A stretch of DNA of 64,000 nt. It comes from Catellatospora citrea. Lineage in GTDB: Bacteria > Actinomycetota > Actinomycetes > Mycobacteriales > Micromonosporaceae. The notes under the pieces were generated by a model. That model made no database searches, was not told the DNA's origin, and worked only from the letters and a program-made list of their open reading frames with translations. The position numbers and the translations under genes were made by a program. This document shows, piece by piece, positions 53,157 to 61,211 of the stretch (its first letter is position 1; every line of letters starts with the position of its first letter). Location of the stretch: positions 1,178,001 to 1,242,000 of the forward strand of contig NZ_RAPR01000001.1 of assembly GCF_003610235.1 (NCBI RefSeq), in the 5' to 3' direction.

Positions 53157-54229
53157 GCCGGGGCTCCGGCGCGTGCGCAGGCGAGCAGGGCCGCGACCTC
53201 GGCGTCGTAGGTGTCGCGGCCGTCGACGTGCAGGCCGGGCAGCAGGTCGCCGAACGCGTTGACCTCGGCGACCGCGTGCGAGCGCCAGCCCGCCGCGAAC
53301 ATCAGGTCGACGCCGGTGTGCAGGCTGCCGGGGAAGCAGGCCGCGACGGCCCGGCACGTGGCCAGCCCCTCGGCGTAGTGCCGCCCGGCTGCCGCCCGCA
53401 GCGCGCACAGGTCGCCGCGTACGCCGCCCAGGTGCAGGTTCGTCATCGGCGAGCGGCTGCCGCGCACCACCACGTGCGACGGCTCACCCGCCACCGTCAC
53501 CACGCGCAGGTCCACGACGCGACCGTCCAGCCCGGCCTTGGGCAGCCAGCGCTGCACCTGCAGCCCGTCCGGGGCCAGCCGGTCCACGATCGCGGCGACG
53601 TCGCGCTCGTCGCGGTAGTGCCGCACCCGCAGCGAGTTGAACAGCCGCCCGCCGGACAGCTCGACCGAGGTGGTGGCCAGGATCCGGCCGCCGCTGCCGA
53701 GTTGCAGCGCGATCACCCCGGACGCCGAGGAGCCGTGGCACGGTTTCACGAACACCCGCCGCCAGCCGGCCTCGTCCAACCAGGACCGCAGCTGCGCCCA
53801 GCTCGCCGGGGCGCCCGGCAGCGCGGCGGGCACGGGGATGCCGGCCGCGAGCAGGCGGGCGTGGCAGGCCGCCTTGTCGAACATCACCAGGATCTCGGCC
53901 GGGTCGGCGAGCAGGTGCGCACCCTGGTCGCGGGCGGCGTCGGCGACCCGGTCCAGGGCGGTGGCGAAGCCCGTGTACCAGGCCCGCCCGCCGACGATCT
54001 CGCCCAGTTCGGCCGCCGCAGCGGCACCGCGCAGCAGCCGGTCCACCTCGGCGTCCTCGCCCGGGGACTCGACGCGCACGGCGGTGCCGGGGCGCAGTCG
54101 CAGCGGGACGCCGGACAGCACGTCCCGCCAGGACACGATCTCGGGTTCGGCCAGCCCGGCGCGCACCGCCGCGGCCGCGAACAGGGTGACGCGGCGGCTG
54201 CCGGGGTTGCCGACGACGGTGACGTGCAT
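53153..54229 (-). CDS. ATP-grasp protein, STM4014 family
   Basis: A 358-residue protein. The N-terminal Rossmann-like part (TVVGNPGSRRVTLF) is followed by an ATP-grasp domain: the Lys strand VFVKPCHGSSASGVIAL, DLRVVTVAGEPSHVVVR and the metal motif VDLMFAAGWRSHAVAEVNAF. ATP-grasp enzymes join a carboxylate to an amine or thiol with ATP. The ATG abuts the stop of the LRR gene with zero bases between. In a cluster with two radical SAM enzymes it may ligate or activate the product scaffold (inference). Confidence 0.83.
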   Translation of the reverse strand: MHVTVVGNPGSRRVTLFAAAAVRAGLAEPEIVSWRDVLSGVPLRLRPGTAVRVESPGEDAEVDRLLRGAAAAAELGEIVGGRAWYTGFATALDRVADAARDQGAHLLADPAEILVMFDKAACHARLLAAGIPVPAALPGAPASWAQLRSWLDEAGWRRVFVKPCHGSSASGVIALQLGSGGRILATTSVELSGGRLFNSLRVRHYRDERDVAAIVDRLAPDGLQVQRWLPKAGLDGRVVDLRVVTVAGEPSHVVVRGSRSPMTNLHLGGVRGDLCALRAAAGRHYAEGLATCRAVAACFPGSLHTGVDLMFAAGWRSHAVAEVNAFGDLLPGLHVDGRDTYDAEVAALLACARAGAPA

Positions 54230-55153
54230 CTACTCGGACACCGCGATGTAGCGGTCGGACCAGTCACGCTCGTCGGCCCCGGACACGTCCAGCTCCACCC
54301 CGGCCGCGCCGAGTTCGGCGGTCAGCCGCTCCAGCACCGGTGCGCTGATGAAGTGGTGGTGCAGATCGAGTTTGCGCAGGTGGGTGAGCGGCTGGCCGGC
54401 CAGCAGCGCGGCCGCGCCCTCGTCGCTGAGCATGCCCAGGGACAGGTCCAGCTCCCGCAGCCGGGCCACCACCGGCTCGCCCGCCAGTGCCACCGCGACC
54501 AGGTCGGCGATCTCGGCGTCGCGCAGGCCCAGCGAGGTCAGCGCGGGCAACCGGGTGCCCGCGAGGATCGGGGCGAGGTCGTCGACGTCGGCGTCGCCGC
54601 CGTAGTTCTCGGTGCCGAGCCACAGCTCCAGATGGGTCAGCGCGGGCAGGTCGCACTCGGCGACGGCGCGCACCACGTCGGCGGGCAGGCCGCCGGACTC
54701 GATGGTCAGCTCGCGCAGCGAGGCGTGCCGCAGCGGCTTGAGGCTCAGATCGGTGGCCCCGCGCACGGTCAGCACTTCGAGCCCCGGCAGCGCTTCCAGC
54801 AGCGGGGTGATGTCGGTGTGCTGGATCCAGGAGATCTCACACTCCTCGTAGGTCATCTCGCCGAGGAACAGCGCCCGCAGCCGGGTGAATCGCGGCAGCA
54901 CGGTGGCGAGCAGACCGATCGGCGGCGCGCTCTCGTAGGCGCCGCCCCAGTTGCCGATGACCAGGGCGGTGACCTGGTTGGCCCAGTCCTCGGCGGCCAG
55001 CGCCTCCAACCGCTCCTGGAACTGCCCGCTGTTGTCGTAGTCCGGGTCCTCCAGTCGCCACGCGGTGCCCGCGCGTGACGCCTTGCCCAGGTCGGCGGGA
55101 TATTCCGCGACAGGTCGGCCGGCGAACGTCGTGATGTGGGAGCCGATTGTCAT
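54230..55153 (-). CDS. Leucine-rich-repeat protein, STM4015 family
   Basis: A 307-residue protein and the first gene of the operon; GGAGG precedes the ATG by 7 bases. After about 100 N-terminal residues with WLEDPDYDNSGQF-type sequence it has leucine-rich repeats: ALPGLEVLTVRGATDLSL, HASLRELTIESGGLPADV, LPALTHLELWLGTENYG, LPALTSLGLRDAEIADL, RLRELDLSLGMLSDEGA and HLRKLDLHHHFISAPV. No signal peptide. LRRs bind proteins, so it could be the scaffold or the recognition subunit for the four enzymes. Confidence 0.85.
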   Translation of the reverse strand: MTIGSHITTFAGRPVAEYPADLGKASRAGTAWRLEDPDYDNSGQFQERLEALAAEDWANQVTALVIGNWGGAYESAPPIGLLATVLPRFTRLRALFLGEMTYEECEISWIQHTDITPLLEALPGLEVLTVRGATDLSLKPLRHASLRELTIESGGLPADVVRAVAECDLPALTHLELWLGTENYGGDADVDDLAPILAGTRLPALTSLGLRDAEIADLVAVALAGEPVVARLRELDLSLGMLSDEGAAALLAGQPLTHLRKLDLHHHFISAPVLERLTAELGAAGVELDVSGADERDWSDRYIAVSE

Positions 55154-55447
55154 GCGCTGCCTCCGCCGGGCCGCATCGGGTCAGGACGAGGGACAGTAAC
55201 ACCCGCCGCCGACGCTCCCGCCAGGTGCGGGCCGCCATTCATTGCATTAGATAGTTAAGTTTACTAAACTCCATCCGCACCACTCGGAGCGAGCCGCTTC
55301 CTCGTCCGAAACCGCACCCACCGGAAGTCGCGTGCCCCCGGCCGCCGCCTGCCCCAGGCCGCGCCGGGGAGGGGCGCACCCGCCAGCCGGTCAGTCGATG
55401 TGCCGTGACGATGCGCCGCCACGGCACCGGACACCGAAGGGATCCCC
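55154..55447. other. 294-base divergent intergenic region
   Basis: Lies between the STM4015-like and chitinase genes. Apart from the AT-rich palindrome at 55253-55270 and a short AT-rich run before it, I see no gene, terminator or further repeat. No small peptide frame with a good ribosome-binding site stands out. Confidence 0.5.
55253..55270. promoter_or_regulatory. 18-bp AT-rich palindrome between STM4015-like and chitinase genes
   Basis: AGTTAAGTTTACTAAACT is symmetric except for A/T swaps (AGTTWAGTWWACTWAACT). The shape resembles operators of ROK-type carbohydrate regulators (family knowledge; not tested). It is 100 bases upstream of the minus-strand operon start and 178 bases upstream of the chitinase ATG, so either side could be controlled. 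Its left half matches 6779-6788 exactly. Confidence 0.55.
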
Positions 55448-56845
55448 ATGTCCGACATCCCCGCATCCCGCCGAGCCCGCTGGGCCGCGGCCGGCATCGC
55501 CCTGGCCACCGCGGCCGTCGGCGTCGCCGTCGCGCTCGCCCCGGCGACGGCCCAGGCCGTCGTGCTGCCCAACGGCTTCAAGAGCGTGGGCTACATGCCC
55601 TCGTGGGCCGGCGACGTCAACGCCGTCCAGTACAGCAAGCTGACGCACATCAACTACGCCTTCATCCTGCCCAACTCCAACGGCAGCCTGCAGGGCCTGG
55701 ACAACCCGTCCAAGCTGTCCTCGCTGGTCTCGCTGGGCCACGCCAACAACACCAAGGTCTCCATCGCCGTCGGCGGCTGGAACGACGGCAACGACCAGGC
55801 CTTCGAGGACCTGGCCGCCAACGCCACGGCCCGCACCGCGTTCGTCAACAACCTGGTGAACCTCGTCAACCAGTACAACCTCGACGGCGTCGACATCGAC
55901 TGGGAATACCCGGACACCACCGCCGAGAGCAACAACTTCACGGCGCTGATGAACCAGCTCAGCACCGCCATGCACACCCGCGGCAAGCTGCTCACGGCCG
56001 CCGTGGTGTCCGAGGGCAGCACCGCCAACTTCGTGCAGCCCGCGGTGTTCAGCGCGGTCGACTGGCTGAACATCATGGCGTACGACGGCGGCAGCCCGCA
56101 CGCCAACTACAACTGGTCGATCAACGCGGTCAACTCGTGGAAGTCCCGCGGCCTGCCCGCGAGCAAGGCCGTGCTGGGCGTGCCGTTCTACAGCCGCCCG
56201 ACGTACTACACGTACAGCCAGCTCGTCGACATGGACCCGGCCAACGCCAACCGCGACTGCACGACGGTCGGCGGGGTGCAGCAGTGCTACAACGGCCTGC
56301 CGACCATCCGCAGCAAGACCGCGTGGGCCAAGGCCAACGCCGGCGGCATCATGAACTGGGAGCTGTCCCAGGACAAGAACGACTCCAGGTCGCTGGTCAG
56401 CGCGATCTACGAGGTCGCCATCGGCGGCACCACCCCGCCGTCGTCACCGCCTCCGGGCGGCCGCACCGGCCGGATCGTCGGCCAGGCCTCCGGCAAGTGT
56501 GTCGACGTCGCCGCCGCCAGCACGGCCAACGGCACCGCCATCCAGCTCTACACCTGCAACGGCACCAACGCGCAGACCTGGACCGTGGGCACCGACGGCA
56601 CCATCCGCGCCCTCGGCAAGTGCATGGACATCACCAGCGGCTCCACCGCCAACGGTGCCCTGATCCAGCTCTGGGACTGCAACGGCTCCGGCGCCCAGGT
56701 CTGGCAACCCCAGTCCAACGGCAACCTCCGCAACCCCCAGTCCGCCAAGTGCCTCGACGCCAAGGACCTCGGCACCGCCGACGGCACCCGCCTCCAGATC
56801 TGGACCTGCGCCGCCTCCGGCAACCAGATCTGGACCCTCCCCTAG
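55448..56845 (+). CDS. Exported GH18 chitinase with C-terminal ricin-type lectin domain
   Basis: A 465-residue secreted chitinase. Signal peptide about residues 1-37. The GH18 catalytic domain (about 42-330) has SIAVGGWNDG and the catalytic DGVDIDWEYP, with MAYDGGSP in the later substrate cleft. A Pro/Ser linker leads to a ricin B-type beta-trefoil (about 345-465) with repeated Q.W motifs (AQTWTV, AQVWQP, NQIWTL) that binds carbohydrate. It would hydrolyse chitin and is anchored to polymer by the lectin domain. Followed by two hairpins. Confidence 0.95.
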   Translation: MSDIPASRRARWAAAGIALATAAVGVAVALAPATAQAVVLPNGFKSVGYMPSWAGDVNAVQYSKLTHINYAFILPNSNGSLQGLDNPSKLSSLVSLGHANNTKVSIAVGGWNDGNDQAFEDLAANATARTAFVNNLVNLVNQYNLDGVDIDWEYPDTTAESNNFTALMNQLSTAMHTRGKLLTAAVVSEGSTANFVQPAVFSAVDWLNIMAYDGGSPHANYNWSINAVNSWKSRGLPASKAVLGVPFYSRPTYYTYSQLVDMDPANANRDCTTVGGVQQCYNGLPTIRSKTAWAKANAGGIMNWELSQDKNDSRSLVSAIYEVAIGGTTPPSSPPPGGRTGRIVGQASGKCVDVAAASTANGTAIQLYTCNGTNAQTWTVGTDGTIRALGKCMDITSGSTANGALIQLWDCNGSGAQVWQPQSNGNLRNPQSAKCLDAKDLGTADGTRLQIWTCAASGNQIWTLP

Positions 56846-56847
56846 CC

Positions 56848-56910
56848 GGTCGATCATGAACCTATGGCACGGTTCACCGGCGTGTCCCCGCCATAACTTC
56901 ATGATCGACC
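56848..56910. repeat. Intergenic palindromic repeat family B (copy 2)
   Basis: The 21-base arms 56848-56868 and 56890-56910 pair with two mismatches. GATCATGAACCTATGGCACGG is shared with the copy at 47050-47124, as is the CGGCGTGTC centre. It begins 2 bases after the chitinase stop, where a terminator would be expected. Confidence 0.87.
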
Positions 56911-56920
56911 ACTGAAAGAC

Positions 56921-56957
56921 CCAACGGGCCCGCACCGGACAGGTGCGGGCCCGTTGG
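56921..56957. terminator. Second hairpin between chitinase and epimerase genes
   Basis: Perfect 16-base arms (56921-56936 and 56942-56957) enclose a 5-base loop and lie just before the end of the minus-strand epimerase gene. Together with repeat B copy 2 it makes a double stop for convergent transcripts. Confidence 0.82.
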
Positions 56958-56966
56958 CGTGGGCGG

Positions 56967-57812
56967 TCAGCGCCAGCCGTGGGTGGGGTCGTAGCCGAGC
57001 AGGCGGCGGGCCTTGTCGATGGAGAGCAGGGTCTCGTTGCCGGAGACGGAGCGCTGCCAGGGCAGGTCGGGGAAGACCTCGGCGGCCAGGTCCGCCGTCT
57101 CGCGGTGCATCACCGTGTCGGCGTTGGCGATGATGAAGACCTCCAGGCCGGGCTGGGGGTACTCCAGGGCCCGGCGGACCGCCTGCGCGCCGTCGCGGCA
57201 GTCGATGTAGGACCACAGGTTCCACCTGCGCGCGCGGGGATCGTCCTGCCAGGACGCGAAGTTCGCGTAGTCGCCGGGCTCCATCACGTTCGAGAAGCGC
57301 AGCCCGATCATCTTCAGCTGCGGGTCCCACCGGCAGAACTGCGCGGCCATCTGCTCGTCGAGGTGCTTGGCCAGGGAGTACGCCGTCTCCGGCCGCCCCG
57401 CGTACTCCTCGTCCACCGGCAGGTATGGCGGCGGGGTGTCGAACGGCAGCCCGAGCACCGTCTCGCTGGACGCCCAGACCACGTTGCGGATGCCGGCCGC
57501 CCGCGCCGCCGCGAACACGTTGTAGCTGACCGTGATGTTGTTGGCGAACGTCGCCGCGTTGCCGGTCACCCCCGGCCCGGGAATCGCCGCCAGGTGCACC
57601 ACCGCGTCGACCTTCGCGTACCGGCTGTCGATCGCGCTGAACGCCTCCACCGCCTGGCCGTAGTCGGTGAAGTCGATCCGGGTGTACGGGCACAGCTGCT
57701 CACGCGGCGGCGCCACGTCCAGGTTCACCACGTCGTACCCGTTGTCGAGCAGGTCGCGCACCACCGCCCGGCCCAGCTTGCCGCTGCCGCCGGTCACTGC
57801 CACCAATGCCAT
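56967..57812 (-). CDS. NAD-dependent epimerase/dehydratase (SDR)
   Basis: A 281-residue extended SDR. The cofactor loop VTGGSGKLGR and catalytic YSLAK are present, with WASSETVLG before it. The ATG at 57812 is chosen; an upstream frame adds 36 residues of Gly/Arg-rich sequence without conservation. Substrate is probably a nucleotide sugar or similar. No sugar-pathway partner lies next to it. Confidence 0.88.
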   Translation of the reverse strand: MALVAVTGGSGKLGRAVVRDLLDNGYDVVNLDVAPPREQLCPYTRIDFTDYGQAVEAFSAIDSRYAKVDAVVHLAAIPGPGVTGNAATFANNITVSYNVFAAARAAGIRNVVWASSETVLGLPFDTPPPYLPVDEEYAGRPETAYSLAKHLDEQMAAQFCRWDPQLKMIGLRFSNVMEPGDYANFASWQDDPRARRWNLWSYIDCRDGAQAVRRALEYPQPGLEVFIIANADTVMHRETADLAAEVFPDLPWQRSVSGNETLLSIDKARRLLGYDPTHGWR

Positions 57813-57948
57813 CGTCCACACCTCTCCCGAAGATCCGCTGCCAACGTATCCGACCGCACCGCGCCCGCGGCGCGGCAAGGCCGGGTTCGCCGCACACGGG
57901 TGCGCCCGCCCCGGTGGCACATCCGGAGCGGGCGCGGCTCGGGAAGGG

Positions 57949-59355
57949 TCAGTGGCCGTGACCGTGGTCGTGGCCGCGGCGACCCCACGGGCCGGTGATC
58001 GCGACGACCAGGCCGTCGGCCTGGATGCCGGCGAACAGGATCCGGCCGTCCTGGCTGAACGTCGGGCCGGTGAACTCGCTGTCGCTGATCTCGTTGCGGG
58101 CCAGCGGGTAGGTGACCCCCTTGTCGCTGACGCCGACCAGGTGCGACAGGCCCTCGCCGTCCTCGGCGAGGATGATGCCGCCGTACGGCGAGACGGTGAT
58201 GTTGTCGGGGCCGTCGTAGTGGCCCTCGGCCTTCGGGTCCGGGTTCACCCCGAAGATGGTCTTGAGCTCGATCGTCTCGCGCTTCGGGTCGTAGAACCAC
58301 ACCTGGCCGTCGTGCTCGCGCACGCTGCCGTCGCTGGTCCGGGCGTAGCTGGAGACGAAGTACACGCCGCCGTCGCCGTACCACTGGCCTTCCAGCTTGC
58401 GGGCGCGGGTGACCTGGTCGTTGGTGAACTGCTTGCGCACCGAGACCGTGGCGGCCAGCCGGTCCGGCACGTCCACCCAGCTCACCTTGTACTTGGTGCC
58501 GGGCTCGGTGGCCGCGGACAGGTCGGCGATGTGCAGCCCGTCCAGCGTCGCCTTCAGCGCCTGCAGGCGGCCGGCGGTGTCGCCGCCCTCGCTGAGGGCG
58601 AGCTTGCGCAGCGCGCCGTCACGGCCCTTGAAGCCCTTCGGCGGCACCCAGCGGAAGTAGAGCCCGTTCGGGCCGCTGGCGTCCTCGGTCAGGTAGATCT
58701 CGTCGGTCTTCGGGTCGACGGCGACGGCCTCGTGCGAGTACCGGCCGAGGAACTTCAGCGGCACCGGGTCGAGGTTGGCCTCGGAGTCGAACGGGTCGAC
58801 CTCGAACACCCAGCCGTGGTCCTGCTGGAACACGCCGCCCTTGCGCTGCTCGGTCTCCTCGCAGGTCAGCCAGGTGCCCCAGGGGGTGATGCCACCGGCG
58901 CAGTTGTTGTGCGTGCCGGCCAGGCTGACGTACTGCCGGACCCGGTTGCCGTGGTGGTCGACCTCGATGTTGGTGGTGCCGCCACCCGCGCCCGGGTCGA
59001 ACGTGAAGCCGGGCCGGGCCGGGACCCGGTGCGGCTCGTCGCCGCCGATCTCGTGGTTGTTGACCAGGGTGAATCCGCGGCGGGTGCCGAAGCAGGCGGT
59101 GCCGTCGGGGTCGCCCGGGGTGGGCTCGCCGGTCGCCAGCAGAGTCTTGCCGGCCTCGGCGACGATCCGGTAGGAGAAGCCCTCCGGCAGGGAGAGGATG
59201 CCCGCCGGGTCCGGCACGAGCGGGCCGTAGCCGGGCACGGTGGGGTGGGCGTACGCGGGACCGGCTACCGCCTGGATGCTGCCGGCGAACGCGATGCCGA
59301 GGCCGGTGAGGGTGCCGGCGCGCAGCAGGTTACGGCGGGAGAGAGGGGTGTGCAC
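57949..59355 (-). CDS. PhoX-family phosphatase (DUF839), Tat-exported
   Basis: A 468-residue protein with a Tat signal (SRRNLLRAGTLTGLG) and the DUF839 beta-propeller: TLVNNHEIGGDEPHR, LAGTHNNCAGGITPWGTWLTCEE, FGRYSHEAVAVDPKT and EDGEGLSHL. PhoX enzymes are Ca2+/Fe3+ monoesterases induced by phosphate starvation. The last residues (RRGHDHGHGH) form a His-rich tail. Direct repeats at 59443-59462 upstream look like a PHO box. Confidence 0.9.
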   Translation of the reverse strand: MHTPLSRRNLLRAGTLTGLGIAFAGSIQAVAGPAYAHPTVPGYGPLVPDPAGILSLPEGFSYRIVAEAGKTLLATGEPTPGDPDGTACFGTRRGFTLVNNHEIGGDEPHRVPARPGFTFDPGAGGGTTNIEVDHHGNRVRQYVSLAGTHNNCAGGITPWGTWLTCEETEQRKGGVFQQDHGWVFEVDPFDSEANLDPVPLKFLGRYSHEAVAVDPKTDEIYLTEDASGPNGLYFRWVPPKGFKGRDGALRKLALSEGGDTAGRLQALKATLDGLHIADLSAATEPGTKYKVSWVDVPDRLAATVSVRKQFTNDQVTRARKLEGQWYGDGGVYFVSSYARTSDGSVREHDGQVWFYDPKRETIELKTIFGVNPDPKAEGHYDGPDNITVSPYGGIILAEDGEGLSHLVGVSDKGVTYPLARNEISDSEFTGPTFSQDGRILFAGIQADGLVVAITGPWGRRGHDHGHGH

Positions 59356-59442
59356 GGATAGCTGCCTTTCGATGGGCCTTCATGTCTACCCTCGACATGC
59401 AAGCCCGCGATCGGGAACGCCCCGCGCGCATCGCGCCAAGAT

Positions 59443-59462
59443 CAGGCAAACAGCAGGCAAAC
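59443..59462 (-). promoter_or_regulatory. Candidate PHO box upstream of the PhoX gene
   Basis: Read on the minus strand, GTTTGCCTG occurs twice (59462-59454 and 59451-59443) with an exact 11-base period. This is the repeat spacing of actinobacterial PhoP sites (GTTCACC-like). It lies about 90-105 bases upstream of the ATG at 59355. Confidence 0.5.
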
Positions 59463-59490
59463 ACTGCCTGCGTCGCCACATATGCCCTGC

Positions 59491-59841
59491 TCAGCCTGCG
59501 GTTACGTCCCTGCCGAGCACCGCCGCGGCGAGCTCGCACACCGCCACCAGCCGCCAGGTGATCTGGTCGGCGCGCCGCCAGTCCAGCGTGGTGACGTCGG
59601 GCAGGTTCCAGCCCAGCGCGGTCGCCTTGTCGGTGAGCCCGTCGGCGTAGCAGGCGAGCTCCACCAGGGGCGGCCGCCGCTCGGGGTCGAGCGCGTCGCC
59701 GACGCTCGCCGTCGCCTGGTCGAGGATCGCCAGGACGCCCGGGTCGGCCGCGGCGGCGGCACGGCCGGCGTCGCCGACGACGCGGGCGTAGCGCGCGAGC
59801 ACCTGGCGGGCTTGGTCTGGGCTGGTGGGGCCACGGTCCAT
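59491..59841 (-). CDS. Small helical protein, possibly DUF6401-like
   Basis: A 116-residue all-helical cytoplasmic protein. AAAAADPGVLAILDQATASVGDAL and DWRRADQITWRLVAVCELAAAVLG resemble small actinobacterial proteins of unknown function (DUF6401-like, tentative). ATG at 59841; no Shine-Dalgarno. It lies between the PhoX and CmpX-like genes on the same strand, transcribed toward the former. Confidence 0.6.
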   Translation of the reverse strand: MDRGPTSPDQARQVLARYARVVGDAGRAAAAADPGVLAILDQATASVGDALDPERRPPLVELACYADGLTDKATALGWNLPDVTTLDWRRADQITWRLVAVCELAAAVLGRDVTAG

Positions 59842-59961
59842 GCCGCGAGATTAGGACAGCATCGGGGCCTTGAATGCGGCCTGGCGTCCGTTATGACCGA
59901 ACAGAGGACAACGCTGCCCGACCGGCTCCACCCGCCGGAGGGACAGCCGGGTCGACACCCG

Positions 59962-59996
59962 CCGATGGGCGGGACCGGTCAGGTCGCGCCCATCGG
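59962..59996. terminator. Hairpin downstream of the CmpX-like gene
   Basis: Perfect 10-base arms (59962-59971 and 59987-59996) enclose a 15-base loop containing GACCGGTC. It lies 12 bases past the gene stop on the minus strand. Confidence 0.6.
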
Positions 59997-60007
59997 CCGG
60001 TCGGCGG

Positions 60008-60922
60008 TCAGCGCCGCCGGGGCGCCGGGCGCTCCGGGGCGTTCGGCAGCGGCTGCGTCTGGTCGCTGTCGAACCCGGGCACCAGCGGCTCCCGCTCCTG
60101 CGGGTACAGGTCGGGCTCGGCGGGTGCGGCCTGCTCCGAGGCGTACAGCCCGGCGTCGTCCGGGGCGGTGCGCTGCGCCGGGTACACCGTGCCGGCGGAC
60201 CGGTCGGCGAGCACCTGGGTCGCGTCGCCCTGCCCGGCGGCATAGGCGCGGGCGTGCTCGGCGACCCGGGCCGACTCCTCACCCGCCCGGTCCAGCCAGG
60301 TGTCCCAGCGCGACTGCATCGGGCGGACCAGGCCGCCGCCGACGCCCACGATCAGGATGCCGGCGACCGTCGCCAGCACCGCGATCAGAATGGGCATGGT
60401 CACCGTGGTGGCCACCCCGATCTGGTTGAGCGCCGCGATCACGCCCAGGCCGATGATGAAGACCGACGCGGTCGTGGCCAGGAAGCGGCCGTACGACAGC
60501 CCGCCCAACGCGCTCGCCACCAGGTCCTTGACCCAGGAGGCGATGGCCGCGGCCACCACCACGATGACGATCGCGACGAACGCCTTGGGCAGCCACGACA
60601 CCACCGCGTTGATCAGGTCGGAGACCGGGTTCGGCCCCCAGATCCCGAACGCGAGCTGCAGCGTGAACAGCAGCACCGCGTAGTAGGCCAGCCGAGCCAC
60701 CAGGTCGGACGGGTCGACGCCGCCGCGGGCCAGCGCGGCGGTCACCCCGCCGCGGGCGGCGAGCTGGTCGAACCGGACCCGTTCGAGGCCCTTGTCGGCG
60801 AGCATGCGGATACCTCGCGCGACGAGCCAGCCGACGAGCAGGATCGCCACGAAGGCCAGCGCCTTGGGCAGGAACAGCGCGACCGAGCGCAGCGCGTCGG
60901 TCAGCACCTCTCCGAAGTCCAT
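60008..60922 (-). CDS. Conserved membrane-helix protein, CmpX/mechanosensitive-like
   Basis: A 304-residue membrane protein with five hydrophobic helices: LPKALAFVAILLVGWLVARG, YYAVLLFTLQLAFGI, WLPKAFVAIVIVVVAAAIAS, ATTASVFIIGLGVIAALNQI and TMPILIAVLATVAGILIVGV. The ALGGLSYGR and LGVIAALNQIGVA segments match the conserved TM-helix family found in small mechanosensitive-like CmpX proteins. A Pro/Glu-rich C-terminal tail of about 85 residues is cytoplasmic. GGAAAGGAAG precedes the ATG. It is divergent from the GH43 gene. Confidence 0.85.
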   Translation of the reverse strand: MDFGEVLTDALRSVALFLPKALAFVAILLVGWLVARGIRMLADKGLERVRFDQLAARGGVTAALARGGVDPSDLVARLAYYAVLLFTLQLAFGIWGPNPVSDLINAVVSWLPKAFVAIVIVVVAAAIASWVKDLVASALGGLSYGRFLATTASVFIIGLGVIAALNQIGVATTVTMPILIAVLATVAGILIVGVGGGLVRPMQSRWDTWLDRAGEESARVAEHARAYAAGQGDATQVLADRSAGTVYPAQRTAPDDAGLYASEQAAPAEPDLYPQEREPLVPGFDSDQTQPLPNAPERPAPRRR

Positions 60923-61043
60923 GGGCTTCTTCCTTTCCAGCGGAAACGAGGGGGTTTCGGGGTCAGCCAGCCCATTCCCCAACGGCAGCGCAGGGAAACG
61001 GCGAGCCGGGCATCCGTGGTCCGATCGGGTGATCCGGGATCGA

Positions 61044-61072
61044 TCGACATCAACGGGCATGGGGGCTAGCAT
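61044..61072 (+). promoter_or_regulatory. Candidate sigma-A-like promoter of the GH43 gene
   Basis: -35 TCGACA (61044-61049), a 17-base spacer and -10 TAGCAT (61067-61072). This leaves an untranslated leader of about 130 bases before the ATG at 61212. No other clear element was found in the 289-base divergent gap. Confidence 0.45.
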
Positions 61073-61211
61073 CCTTCCGGGAGCGACACCGCACGTCCCC
61101 GTCACCGCCGGCAGGCCCCGGGCAGGCCACGCCGACGGCAGTGCCGCGTGCCGAACCCCCGATCGTCGCGTACGCGGAACGTCACGTCCCGCTTCGCGAT
61201 CGGAGTAAGCC

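Noticed and set aside
59893..60007. Small plus-strand frame starting MTEQRTTLPD
   Set aside because: No Shine-Dalgarno, runs through the terminator hairpin into the antisense of the CmpX-like gene.
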